Assembly (NCBI RefSeq): GCF_000746255.1
Contig: NZ_JQKW01000009.1
Location: 98,844-162,843 of the forward strand
Direction: 5' to 3'
Source: Thermodesulfobacterium hydrogeniphilum
GTDB taxonomy: Bacteria > Desulfobacterota > Thermodesulfobacteria > Thermodesulfobacteriales > Thermodesulfobacteriaceae
DNA length: 64,000 nt
Below the pieces are notes generated by a model. The model was given only the letters and a program-made list of their open reading frames with translations. It was not told where the DNA came from and made no database searches. The translations under genes were made by a program, and so were the position numbers. Shown in pieces: positions 35,103 to 42,815 of the stretch; position 1 is the stretch's first letter; each line of letters starts with the position of its first letter.

Positions 35103-36506
35103 ATGACATATAAATCTGGACCTGGGTTTGCTATATCTGTAAAATTAAAAATTAAAAATCATCCAAAAATACTTGCTAATTTAGTTTCTGCTATTAGTGA
35201 ATTAGGAGGAGATATTCGTAATATGAATTTCATAAAAGCAGAAAAAAACAAAACAATCAGGGAGATTACTATAAACATTCAGAATGAAGAACATCAGAGG
35301 ATAATTATAGAAGCTTTAAAAAATTTTGAGGGTGTAAAAATTTTAGAAATCATTGATAAAACTTTTCATATTCATCAAGGAGGTAAAATAGGAATATATA
35401 ATAAATTTCCAATAAAAGATAGTGAAGAACTTTCAAGAGCTTATACACCTGGAGTTGCCAGAGTTTGTATGGACATTTTTAAAAATAGAGACCATGTCTA
35501 TTCTCTTACTATAAAAAGCAATATGGTAGCAGTTATTACTGATGGATCTGCTGTTTTAGGTTTGGGAGATATAGGTCCTGAAGCAGCTATGCCTGTTATG
35601 GAAGGAAAGTGCATGCTTTTTAAAGAATTTGGTGAAGTAGATGCTTTTCCTATTGCTATAAAAACTAAAGATGTAAATGAATTTGTAAGTATTGTAAAAA
35701 ATATTTCTGTTCCTTTTGGTGGAATCAATTTGGAAGATATTTCTGCTCCCCGTTGTTTTGAAATAGAAAAAAGACTTAAAGAAGAACTTGATATACCGGT
35801 TTTTCATGATGATCAACATGGAACAGCTATAGTTGTTTTAGCAGCACTTATTAATGTAGGAAGATTATTAAAGAAAGATATTAAGAAATTTAAAATAGTA
35901 ATTTCTGGAGCTGGGGCTGCAGGGATTGCTATTGCTAATATGCTTTGTGATTATGGAATAAGGAATATCCTTGTTTGTGATAGCAAGGGAATTCTTTATG
36001 AAGGAAGATCTAATATGAACCCTTATAAAGAGGAAATTGCTAAAAAAACCAATTTACAAAAAATTAAAGGTTTTCTTTCAGATGCTTTAGAGGGAGCAGA
36101 TGTTTTTATAGGGGTTTCTGCGCCTGATATTTTAAAACCAGAGGATATTAAAAAGATGTCAGAGGTTAGAGTAGTGTTTGCTCTTTCCAATCCAGATCCA
36201 GAAATTTCTCCGGAATTAGCTTTGCCTTTAGTAAAAATTATGGCTACTGGAAGATCAGATTATCCTAACCAGATAAACAATGTGCTTGCTTTTCCAGGAA
36301 TATTTAAAGGACTTTTAGAAGTAAAAGCTAAAGGTGTGCACAAAGATATGTTTTTCGCAGCAGCCCATGCTATAGCTGATATTGTCAAAGAAGAGGACCT
36401 AAGAGAAGATTATATTATACCAAGTATTTTTAATAAAGAAGTTGCAAAAAGGGTTGCAGAGGTAGTAGCTCAAAAAGCAAGAGAATTAGGGCTGGCAAGA
36501 TGTTAA
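35103..36506 (+). CDS. Malic enzyme with N-terminal ACT-type domain
   Basis: 467 residues from the ATG at 35103. GTG (35097) and TTG (35100) are in-frame alternatives, but the A/G-rich site just before 35097 favours 35103. Residues 1-80 form a regulatory ACT-like domain (KSGPGFAISVKLKI...LANLVSAISELGGDIRN). The malic enzyme core follows: TPGVARVCMDI, LGDIGPEAAMPVMEGK, DIPVFHDDQHGTAI (metal site) and the NAD(P) loop SGAGAAGIAIA. It interconverts malate and pyruvate with CO2. A TATAAT at 35063-35068 is a likely -10 element. The xthA start overlaps its 3' end by seven bases. Confidence 0.92.
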   Translation: MTYKSGPGFAISVKLKIKNHPKILANLVSAISELGGDIRNMNFIKAEKNKTIREITINIQNEEHQRIIIEALKNFEGVKILEIIDKTFHIHQGGKIGIYNKFPIKDSEELSRAYTPGVARVCMDIFKNRDHVYSLTIKSNMVAVITDGSAVLGLGDIGPEAAMPVMEGKCMLFKEFGEVDAFPIAIKTKDVNEFVSIVKNISVPFGGINLEDISAPRCFEIEKRLKEELDIPVFHDDQHGTAIVVLAALINVGRLLKKDIKKFKIVISGAGAAGIAIANMLCDYGIRNILVCDSKGILYEGRSNMNPYKEEIAKKTNLQKIKGFLSDALEGADVFIGVSAPDILKPEDIKKMSEVRVVFALSNPDPEISPELALPLVKIMATGRSDYPNQINNVLAFPGIFKGLLEVKAKGVHKDMFFAAAHAIADIVKEEDLREDYIIPSIFNKEVAKRVAEVVAQKARELGLARC

Positions 36507-37303
36507 TAGGAACTTGGAATGTTAATTCTATTAATATGAGAAAAGACCATGTTTCTAAATTTTTGCAAGAATTTTCTGTAGATGTTCTTGCTTTGCAAGA
36601 AACTAAAGTAAAAACAGAGAACTTCCCTGGTCTTTTGTTTAAAAAATTGGGATATGAGATTTATCATCATGGAGGAAAAGGTAGAAATGGAATAGCTTTG
36701 CTTTCTAAAATAAAAGCAGAAGACACAAAAATAGGGTTTGAAGGGTTAAAAGATGCTGATTTTTTCCCAGATGCTAAAGAAAGAATCTTAGGAATAAAAA
36801 TTTCTAATGAAGTTTTAAAAGAATTGTGGATTTTTTCTGTTTATATTCCTAATGGAGGTTCTGTAAATTCAGATTATTATTTTTATAAACTTCAGTTTTT
36901 ATGGAAATTCAGAGATTTTTTAGAATTATATTTTTCTAAGGATACACCTTTAATCATTATGGGAGATTTTAATGTAGCTCCAGAGGATATGGATGTTTAT
37001 GATCCTGAAATATTAAAAGAGACAATTTGTTGCACAGAAAGAGAAAAAAATGCTTTTAAAGCACTTCTTGAATTTGGTTTATTTGATGCTTTGAGATTAA
37101 AATATCCTGATAAACAGGGAATTTTTACTTGGTGGGATTATCAATTTTTTGCTTTTCAAAAAAATCAAGGAATGAGACTTGATCATATTCTTATTACCCA
37201 CCCTCTGATTGATAAACTGGAAGATATCTGGGTAGAAAAGACTCCCAGAGGTTGGAAAAAGCCTTCTGATCACACTCCACTTTTAGCCAAGTTTAATTTT
37301 TAG
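36500..37303 (+). CDS. xthA: Exodeoxyribonuclease III / AP endonuclease
   Basis: 267 residues of the EEP nuclease family. LIGTWNVNSINMRKDHV at the N terminus, LQETKV with the metal Glu, IPNGGSVNSDYY, the GDFNVAPEDMDV motif and the C-terminal SDHTPLLAKF with catalytic Asp-His are present. The enzyme processes abasic sites and 3' ends in base-excision repair. It overlaps the malic enzyme gene end and is followed 11 bases later by a small gene. Confidence 0.95.
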   Translation: MLIGTWNVNSINMRKDHVSKFLQEFSVDVLALQETKVKTENFPGLLFKKLGYEIYHHGGKGRNGIALLSKIKAEDTKIGFEGLKDADFFPDAKERILGIKISNEVLKELWIFSVYIPNGGSVNSDYYFYKLQFLWKFRDFLELYFSKDTPLIIMGDFNVAPEDMDVYDPEILKETICCTEREKNAFKALLEFGLFDALRLKYPDKQGIFTWWDYQFFAFQKNQGMRLDHILITHPLIDKLEDIWVEKTPRGWKKPSDHTPLLAKFNF

Positions 37304-37314
37304 GAGGTCTAATT

Positions 37315-37644
37315 ATGGAAAGTTTAAAAAAATTTGTAGGAAAAGAGTTAAAAATAAAGACCCAAAAAGAACTTGAAGATTTAATTAAAAAATACGATTT
37401 TAAATATGCTTATTTGCCTGAAAATTTAGAAGATTTTGATGAATTAGAATTAATGTTTGATTATACCTCCTCTCAGAATTTTCATTTTACTTTAACCTTT
37501 TTTAAAAAGAATATCCAAAGAATAATGCTGGTAAAAATAGATAAAGATAATCCTGAAAAAATAGAACCACCTACAGAAGAAGAAGTTAAAATATTTTTAG
37601 ACAAATACGGAGAAAAGATTACAAAATTTTTAGAAGAATTATAA
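37315..37644 (+). CDS. Small acidic protein of unknown function
   Basis: 109 residues, rich in Lys, Glu, Asp and Phe, without a signal or membrane helix. It begins ESLKKFVGKELKIKTQKELED and has a central Phe-rich stretch (FDYTSSQNFHFTLTFFKK). I do not recognise a family. It has a GGAGG site before the ATG and codon use like its neighbours, so it is likely real. It is convergent with the minus-strand gene at 37639 and overlaps it by six bases at the stops. Confidence 0.6.
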   Translation: MESLKKFVGKELKIKTQKELEDLIKKYDFKYAYLPENLEDFDELELMFDYTSSQNFHFTLTFFKKNIQRIMLVKIDKDNPEKIEPPTEEEVKIFLDKYGEKITKFLEEL

Positions 37645-37836
37645 ACTTTGCCACGAACAGCAATTTATACAAACCCAGGTAACTCCACTTCTGGTAAAAA
37701 GGTGTTGATTTTCTATAAAACATTTTTGACAAATAGTAAAGCCACAATTGATGCAGATAAAACAAAGAGGTTGTTCTTTACCACACCAATCACAAACCCC
37801 TTTGCCAATTTTTTTTCGTTTTTTCTTCTCAGACAT
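37639..37836 (-). CDS. Small cysteine-rich zinc-binding protein in the nrdD operon
   Basis: 65 residues with at least ten cysteines arranged as CDWC, CFICINC, ICQKC and VCINCC, and a basic N terminus KKKRKKIGKG. The pattern suggests two zinc sites (RING/treble-clef-like). Its ATG follows the stop of the NrdD glycyl-radical gene without a base between, so all three genes form one unit. Function unknown; the coupling suggests a role with ribonucleotide reductase, such as assembly or zinc supply, but that is inference. Confidence 0.7.
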   Translation of the reverse strand: MSEKKKRKKIGKGVCDWCGKEQPLCFICINCGFTICQKCFIENQHLFTRSGVTWVCINCCSWQSL

Positions 37837-38013
37837 TTACATCTGGGAGGCAGCTTTTAGCTTTATAAAACTATCCAATTTTACTGTTTTTCTTTCATTA
37901 AATTCCTGTTGCTTACCTAAATTCCAATTTTGCACAGGTCTGAAATATCCAACCACTCTGGAATACACTTCACAAGGTACAACTTTTACCTTTTTGGTTT
38001 CATTTTTTTTCAT
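37837..38013 (-). CDS. Separate glycyl-radical C-terminal segment of anaerobic ribonucleotide reductase
   Basis: 58 residues. Residues 14-30, CEVYSRVVGYFRPVQNW, match the NrdD C-terminal glycyl-radical loop; Gly22 would carry the radical. In other NrdD proteins this follows the zinc region in the same chain. Here the main chain ends at a TAA (38029-38031), then an AAGGAGG ribosome site and this ATG follow 15 bases later in the same frame, so only one stop separates the pieces. The short KKNETKKVKVVP part before the Cys looks like a normal linker. The stop of this gene abuts the next ATG. It is too short for many gene finders. Confidence 0.88.
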   Translation of the reverse strand: MKKNETKKVKVVPCEVYSRVVGYFRPVQNWNLGKQQEFNERKTVKLDSFIKLKAASQM

Positions 38014-38028
38014 AATTTTTCCTCCTTT

Positions 38029-40101
38029 TTAGTTTATTTCTTTATAAGCTTTAGCAGGTAATTTAGAAATAACAGTAATTGGCAACTCAATTTCTATACC
38101 ATATTTTTGTAAATCCTCTTCAGTATGAGGATAAGGGCAAAAATCATGGCGACCAGGAATATATCCATGCACAGGGCAAATAGAAAAAGTAGGAGTAATA
38201 GAAAAGTAGGGCAATCTAAATCTTTCTACAATAGCTTTAACCAATTCTCTTACTATCTTTGTATCAGTAATTTCTTCACCTACGAAAAGATGAACTACTG
38301 TTCCTCCTGTAAACAGGATTTGTAAGTCATCCTGATGAGTAAGGATTTCAAAAATGTCATCAGTATAATTAACTGGAAGATGACAGGAATTGGTATAATA
38401 AGGAATTTTTTCAGTTCCTGCAGTTTTGATTCTTGGGAATTTCTTTTTGTCAATTTTAGCAAGTCTATAACTTGTTCCCTCAGCAGGGGTTGCTTCAAGA
38501 TTGTAAAGATTTCCTGTTTCTTCCTGAAATTCCGCTATTTTTTCTCTCATAAATTTCAAAATTTTTATAGCAAATTCTTTAGCACCAGGGTCATAGATAG
38601 GTTTACCAAGAAAGTTTAAGCACATTTCATTCATACCTATAACACCTATAGTAGAAAAGTGATTAGCCCAGTATTGTCCCTGAGATTGTTTGATAGTTTC
38701 CAAATAGACTTTAGAATAAGGATATAGTCCTTTTTCTGTAAAATCTTCAATAACTTTCCGTTTAATCTCAAGAGAGATTTTGGCAAGATTCATAAGATGC
38801 TCAAGTCTTTCAAAAAATTCTTCTTCACAAGTAGAAAGGTATCCTATACGAGGAAGATTAATAGTTACAACACCTATGGAACCAGTAAGAGGATTAGATC
38901 CAAATAAGCCTCCTCCTCTTCTTTTAAGTTCTCTTTGATCAAGTCTAAGTCTGCAGCACATTGAGCGAGCATCATCTGGATCCATATCACTATTTACAAA
39001 ATTTGCAAAATAGGGAATTCCATATTTTCTGGTCATTTCCCAGATAGGTTCATAATCAGGATTATCCCAATCAAAATCTTTGGTTATATTATAAGTTGGA
39101 ATAGGAAAAGTAAAAATTCTTCCTTTAGCATCTCCTTCCATCATGAGCTCACAGAATGCTTTATTAAGCATGGACATTTCTTTATGAAATTCTTTATAAA
39201 CAGCTTCCTGCGGCTTTCCTCCAATAATAACTGCCTGCTCAGCATAGAGCTTTGATGGTTTAAGATCAAAGGTCAAATTGGTGAACGGTGTTTGAAAACC
39301 AACTCTTGTAGGCACATTTACATTAAAAAGAAACTCCTGCATGCATTGCTTTACCTCTTGATAAGAGAGTTTATCGTAGGCTACAAAAGGGGCAAGCAGG
39401 GTATCAAAATTTGAAAAAGCCTGTGCACCTGCACTCTCTCCTTGCAATGTATAAAAGAAATTCACAATTTGACCGAGAGCACTTCTAAAATGCTTAGGAG
39501 GCTTGCTTTCCACTTTCCCATAAACTCCACCAAATCCTCTAAGAAGTAAATCATATAAATCCCATCCTACACAATAGGCAGAAAGTAATCCAAGGTCATG
39601 TATATGAAAATCTCCATCTTTATGAGCCTGTGCTACTTCCTCTGGATAAAGTTTTTCAAGCCAATAACGGGCAATTATAGAAGAAGAGACATGGAAATTA
39701 AGTCCTTGCAAACTAAAACTCATATTAGAATTTTCTCTAACTCTCCAGTCTTCATTTCCTAAGTATTCCTCAATAAGATTTATTCCATCAACAAGAGCCT
39801 TACTTATTTCTCTTGCCTGTCTTCTTTTTTCACGATAAAGAATATAAGCCTTAGCAACTTCAGAAAATCCTTTTTCCATTAGAGTTTTTTCTATAATATC
39901 CTGAATAGTTTCTACATGGGGAATATCACCTTTTTTGAAATAATGCCTGTAGAGATAAACTGCTACTGCATCTGCAATTCTTTCAGCATCTTCCTTAGAA
40001 CCTTTATGAGTAGCCTTCATGGCTTTATAAACAGCATTTATAATTCTGAATCTTGAAAAGGGAACCACTTTTCCATTTCTTTTCCTAACTAAAGGTTCCA
40101 T
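38029..40101 (-). CDS. nrdD: Anaerobic ribonucleoside-triphosphate reductase, main chain lacking the glycyl-radical site
   Basis: 690 residues. Residues 1-95 form an ATP-cone (VRKRNGKVVPFSRFRIINAVYKA) that senses ATP/dATP. The reductase barrel includes GDFHIHDLG, NVNVPTRVGFQTPFTN, the CCRLRLDQRELKRRGGGLFG region with candidate thiyl cysteines, and FTGGTVVHLF near the end. It continues through SICPVHGYIPGRHDFCPYPH, part of the usual zinc site, but stops at KAYKEIN before the SRVVGY-type radical loop, which is encoded by the next small gene. It makes dNTPs without oxygen. The NrdG activase is not in this window. Confidence 0.95.
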   Translation of the reverse strand: MEPLVRKRNGKVVPFSRFRIINAVYKAMKATHKGSKEDAERIADAVAVYLYRHYFKKGDIPHVETIQDIIEKTLMEKGFSEVAKAYILYREKRRQAREISKALVDGINLIEEYLGNEDWRVRENSNMSFSLQGLNFHVSSSIIARYWLEKLYPEEVAQAHKDGDFHIHDLGLLSAYCVGWDLYDLLLRGFGGVYGKVESKPPKHFRSALGQIVNFFYTLQGESAGAQAFSNFDTLLAPFVAYDKLSYQEVKQCMQEFLFNVNVPTRVGFQTPFTNLTFDLKPSKLYAEQAVIIGGKPQEAVYKEFHKEMSMLNKAFCELMMEGDAKGRIFTFPIPTYNITKDFDWDNPDYEPIWEMTRKYGIPYFANFVNSDMDPDDARSMCCRLRLDQRELKRRGGGLFGSNPLTGSIGVVTINLPRIGYLSTCEEEFFERLEHLMNLAKISLEIKRKVIEDFTEKGLYPYSKVYLETIKQSQGQYWANHFSTIGVIGMNEMCLNFLGKPIYDPGAKEFAIKILKFMREKIAEFQEETGNLYNLEATPAEGTSYRLAKIDKKKFPRIKTAGTEKIPYYTNSCHLPVNYTDDIFEILTHQDDLQILFTGGTVVHLFVGEEITDTKIVRELVKAIVERFRLPYFSITPTFSICPVHGYIPGRHDFCPYPHTEEDLQKYGIEIELPITVISKLPAKAYKEIN

Positions 40102-40115
40102 ATTTTAACCTCCCA

Positions 40116-40131
40116 CCACAATATCTTGTAT
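40116..40131 (-). promoter_or_regulatory. Candidate NrdR box 2
   Basis: Read on the minus strand, ATACAAGATATTGTGG agrees with the NrdR consensus core (C-w-A-t-A-T-a-T-w-G-t-g) at all strongly conserved bases except the t at position 7. It is 33 bases downstream of box 1 (about three helical turns), 14 bases before the nrdD ATG. Confidence 0.5.
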
Positions 40132-40148
40132 TGCCTGTTTAAACAATA

Positions 40149-40164
40149 CCACTATATTTAGATA
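40149..40164 (-). promoter_or_regulatory. Candidate NrdR box 1
   Basis: Read on the minus strand, TATCTAAATATAGTGG contains CTAAATATAGTG, which matches the NrdR consensus core at 11 of 12 positions. It begins three bases after the -10 hexamer and covers the expected transcription start, the position used for repression of ribonucleotide reductase genes by NrdR. Confidence 0.55.
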
Positions 40165-40166
40165 TT

Positions 40167-40194
40167 AGAATAATCCTAACCTGGTAAAAGTCAA
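40167..40194 (-). promoter_or_regulatory. Promoter of the nrdD operon
   Basis: Minus strand: TTGACT (40189-40194), 16 bases, TATTCT (40167-40172). This places the transcription start near 40160, about 60 bases before the nrdD ATG and within the first candidate NrdR box. Confidence 0.6.
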
Positions 40195-40215
40195 TTTGGA
40201 TTTTTTATAAAAAGC

Positions 40216-40245
40216 GGCGATTTCTAAAATTAGAATTGCCTTTTT
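40216..40245. terminator. Hairpin with T-run in the nrdD-ffh intergenic region
   Basis: An imperfect stem formed by GGCGATTTCTA and TTAGAATTGCC, followed by TTTTT on the plus strand and a T-rich run on the minus strand. No gene ends here, so it could be a relic or insulate the two divergent promoters. Weak evidence. Confidence 0.3.
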
Positions 40246-40365
40246 AATCAATTTCAAAGAAAATTTTACAATTTAGCAAAAACCTTGTAAAAACCAAAAG
40301 CTGTGCTAATTTTTACATTAAATTTTAACATAAAATCAAAGATCAAAAAGAGGTGATAAAAAGAT

Positions 40366-41694
40366 ATGTTTGATAATCTAAGTGAAAGATTAGAAGAAGC
40401 TTTAAATAAGTTTAAAGAAAAAGGTAAACTCAGCACAGATGATATTAAAAAAGGTCTCAGAGAGATAAAATTAGCACTTTTGGAAGCTGATGTTAATTAT
40501 AAAGTAGTAAAAGATCTTATCAGTAGAGTGGAGGAAAGAGCTCTTTCTTCTGAGGTAATAGAAAGTCTTACACCTTTTCAGCAGATAGTAAAAATAGTCT
40601 ATGAAGAGCTTGTTAAAACCTTGGGGGGTGAAGCTAAAGGATTAGATTTAGGAGGGCAAAAGCCTGTTAAAATTCTTCTTGCTGGTCTTCAGGGTTCTGG
40701 TAAAACCACAACTGCAGCAAAGCTTGCAAGATTTTTAAAGAAAAAAGGTTATCATCCTTTGCTTGTTTCAGCAGATATTTATCGCCCCGCAGCTATAGAA
40801 CAGCTTAAGATTTTAGCACAAAAAGTAAATGTTCCTTTTTATGAAGCTAAACAAGGAGAAAAACCTTTAGAGATTGTTAAAAATGCTATAGATATGGCTA
40901 AAAATAATGGAAGAGACATAGTGATAATAGATACCGCAGGAAGACTTCATATAGATGAAGTTCTTATGGAAGAGTTAGTGGAGATTAAAAATACTTTTAA
41001 TCCTTCAGAAGTTTTATTGGTTGCTGATGCTATGATGGGACAAGACGCTGTAAATGTAGCTAAAACCTTTAATGAAAGAGTAGGGGTTACAGGCATAATT
41101 CTTACTAAAGTAGAAGGTGATGCCAGAGGTGGAGCTGCAATATCCATTAAAGAGGTAACAGGTTGTCCTATAAAATTTCTGGGAGTTGGAGAAAAGCTTG
41201 ATGCTTTGGAGGTCTTTTATCCTGAAAGATTAGCTGGAAGAATTCTTGGAATGGGAGATATTCTTACACTTATAGAAAAAGCTCAAGAAGCTTTTGATTT
41301 AAGAAAAGCCAAAGAGTTAGAAAAGAAGATAAAAAAATTAGAATTTGATTTGGAAGATTTAAGAGAACAATTACGTCAGATGAAAAAATTGGGATCTATA
41401 AAGGATATTTTAGGATTTTTACCAGGGATTGGTAAAAAATTGAGTGAAATGGAATTTGATGAAAAAGAATTAGTAAAGATGGAAGCAATTATTAACTCTA
41501 TGACTAAAGAAGAAAGAAGAAATCCTAAAATTATAAATGCCAGCAGAAAAAGAAGAATTGCCAGAGGAAGTGGGACAACTGTTCAGGATGTAAATAAGCT
41601 TTTAAGAAGTTATGAAGAAATGTTAAAATTGCTTAAACAGATGAGGAAACCCGGAAGAATGCAAAATTTTCTTAGAAGAATGTTTGGTATGTAA
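40366..41694 (+). CDS. ffh: Signal recognition particle GTPase Ffh
   Basis: 442 residues. N-terminal four-helix domain, then the G domain with P-loop GLQGSGKTTTAAKLA near residue 107, VSADIYRPAAIEQL, DTAGRLH and TKVEGDARGGA. The M domain begins near residue 300 (GRILGMGDILTLIEKAQE) and includes the RNA-binding helices with RKRRIARGSGTTVQDVN. It targets membrane proteins to the translocon with 4.5S RNA and FtsY. First gene of the ffh-rpsP-khpA-rimM-trmD group, a conserved arrangement. Confidence 0.97.
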   Translation: MFDNLSERLEEALNKFKEKGKLSTDDIKKGLREIKLALLEADVNYKVVKDLISRVEERALSSEVIESLTPFQQIVKIVYEELVKTLGGEAKGLDLGGQKPVKILLAGLQGSGKTTTAAKLARFLKKKGYHPLLVSADIYRPAAIEQLKILAQKVNVPFYEAKQGEKPLEIVKNAIDMAKNNGRDIVIIDTAGRLHIDEVLMEELVEIKNTFNPSEVLLVADAMMGQDAVNVAKTFNERVGVTGIILTKVEGDARGGAAISIKEVTGCPIKFLGVGEKLDALEVFYPERLAGRILGMGDILTLIEKAQEAFDLRKAKELEKKIKKLEFDLEDLREQLRQMKKLGSIKDILGFLPGIGKKLSEMEFDEKELVKMEAIINSMTKEERRNPKIINASRKRRIARGSGTTVQDVNKLLRSYEEMLKLLKQMRKPGRMQNFLRRMFGM

Positions 41695-41766
41695 ATAAGG
41701 ATTGCTAAAAATAAAAGAGGTGTTAAAATAGGGAAGCTAAAACTTATATTGAGGAGGTAGAGAAAA

Positions 41767-42024
41767 GTGCCTGTAAGGATAAGGTTAATGAGATTTGGGA
41801 GAAGGAAGAGGCCTTTTTACAGAGTTGTAGCTGCAGACTCCAGGGCTCCGAGAGATGGAAAATTTTTGGAAATCTTAGGCTATTATGATCCATTAAAAGA
41901 ACCTTATGAATTTAAAGTAGATCCAGAAAAAGTTAAAAAATGGCTTGAAAGAGGAGCAGAACCTACAGAAACTGTAAGAGCTTTGCTTCGTAAAATAGGA
42001 ATTAAAGTGGATAGAAAGGCTTAA
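41767..42024 (+). CDS. rpsP: 30S ribosomal protein S16
   Basis: 85 residues from a GTG start at 41767 behind [45 protein letters not shown] is the S16 signature. Located between ffh and khpA, as in many bacteria. Confidence 0.97.
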   Translation: MPVRIRLMRFGRRKRPFYRVVAADSRAPRDGKFLEILGYYDPLKEPYEFKVDPEKVKKWLERGAEPTETVRALLRKIGIKVDRKA

Positions 42025-42050
42025 ATACGAATTCGCTAAAGGGGGTAAGA

Positions 42051-42290
42051 ATGAGCAAACTCAAAGATCTGGTAGAGCACATTGCCAAGGTATTAGTGGA
42101 TAATCCTGAAGCAGTTCAGATTAATGAAATTGAAGGAGAACAAACCTCTGTAATTGAATTAAAAGTAGCAAAAGAAGACCTTGGTAAAATTATAGGAAAA
42201 GAAGGTAGAACTGCTAAAGCTATAAGAACTATCTTAGGAGCAGCAGGAAGTAAATTGCGTAAAAGGGTGGTATTAGAAATTATAGAATAG
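42051..42290 (+). CDS. khpA: KH-domain RNA-binding protein KhpA
   Basis: 79 residues of the single-KH-domain family. The GxxG loop is within [20 protein letters not shown] near residue 45. KhpA binds RNA together with KhpB in other bacteria. It has a strong GGGGG-type ribosome site, and its stop (TAG) shares one base with the GTG start of rimM. Confidence 0.95.
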   Translation: MSKLKDLVEHIAKVLVDNPEAVQINEIEGEQTSVIELKVAKEDLGKIIGKEGRTAKAIRTILGAAGSKLRKRVVLEIIE

Positions 42291-42802
42291 TGCTGATTCC
42301 TATTGCAAAGATATTAACTACTCATGGAATTAAGGGAGAGGTTAAGGTCTCTCCCTTAACTTTTAATTTTGAACTTTTATTTAGGATTAAGAAGTTCTAT
42401 TTATCAAAGAATAAAACTGATCTTTTAGAGGTTAGAAGCGTTCGTAAAGGTCCTGGTTTTGAGATTATACTTATAAAATTTAAAAATGTAGACTTTGAAA
42501 AAGCTAAAACTCTTATAAATCAAACCCTATATGTAGATTTGCAGGATTTACCTTCCTTAGAAGAAGATGAATTCTATTATCATCAAATTTTAAATTTTGA
42601 GGTAAAAGATAAAAAAGGAAATTATTGGGGAAAAGTTAAAGAGATTATGCCTATTGGTGAATATGATCTAATTTTAGTGAAAAAAGATAAAGAAGAGTTC
42701 TATATTCCCTTAGTAGAAGAATATGTGGAAGAAATAGATTTTCAAGCAGGTATTATTCTTGTTAAAGATATAAAAGATCTGGTAGAAAGTCAAAAAATCT
42801 AA
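42290..42802 (+). CDS. rimM: Ribosome maturation factor RimM
   Basis: 170 residues from a GTG start overlapping the khpA stop. The N-terminal domain has IAKILTTHGIKGEVKVSPLT and the C-terminal PRC-barrel has GEYDLILVKKDKEEFYIPLVEEYV followed by a conserved I-L-V end. RimM binds S19 and assists 30S head assembly. Standard position between the KH protein and trmD. Confidence 0.95.
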   Translation: MLIPIAKILTTHGIKGEVKVSPLTFNFELLFRIKKFYLSKNKTDLLEVRSVRKGPGFEIILIKFKNVDFEKAKTLINQTLYVDLQDLPSLEEDEFYYHQILNFEVKDKKGNYWGKVKEIMPIGEYDLILVKKDKEEFYIPLVEEYVEEIDFQAGIILVKDIKDLVESQKI

Positions 42803-42815
42803 AAATTTTTTTAAA

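Noticed and set aside
40102..40365. Possible 4.5S RNA or other small RNA next to ffh
   Set aside because: No GC-rich SRP-like hairpin with the GGAA tetraloop is seen; the region is explained by the nrdD promoter, NrdR boxes and one weak hairpin.
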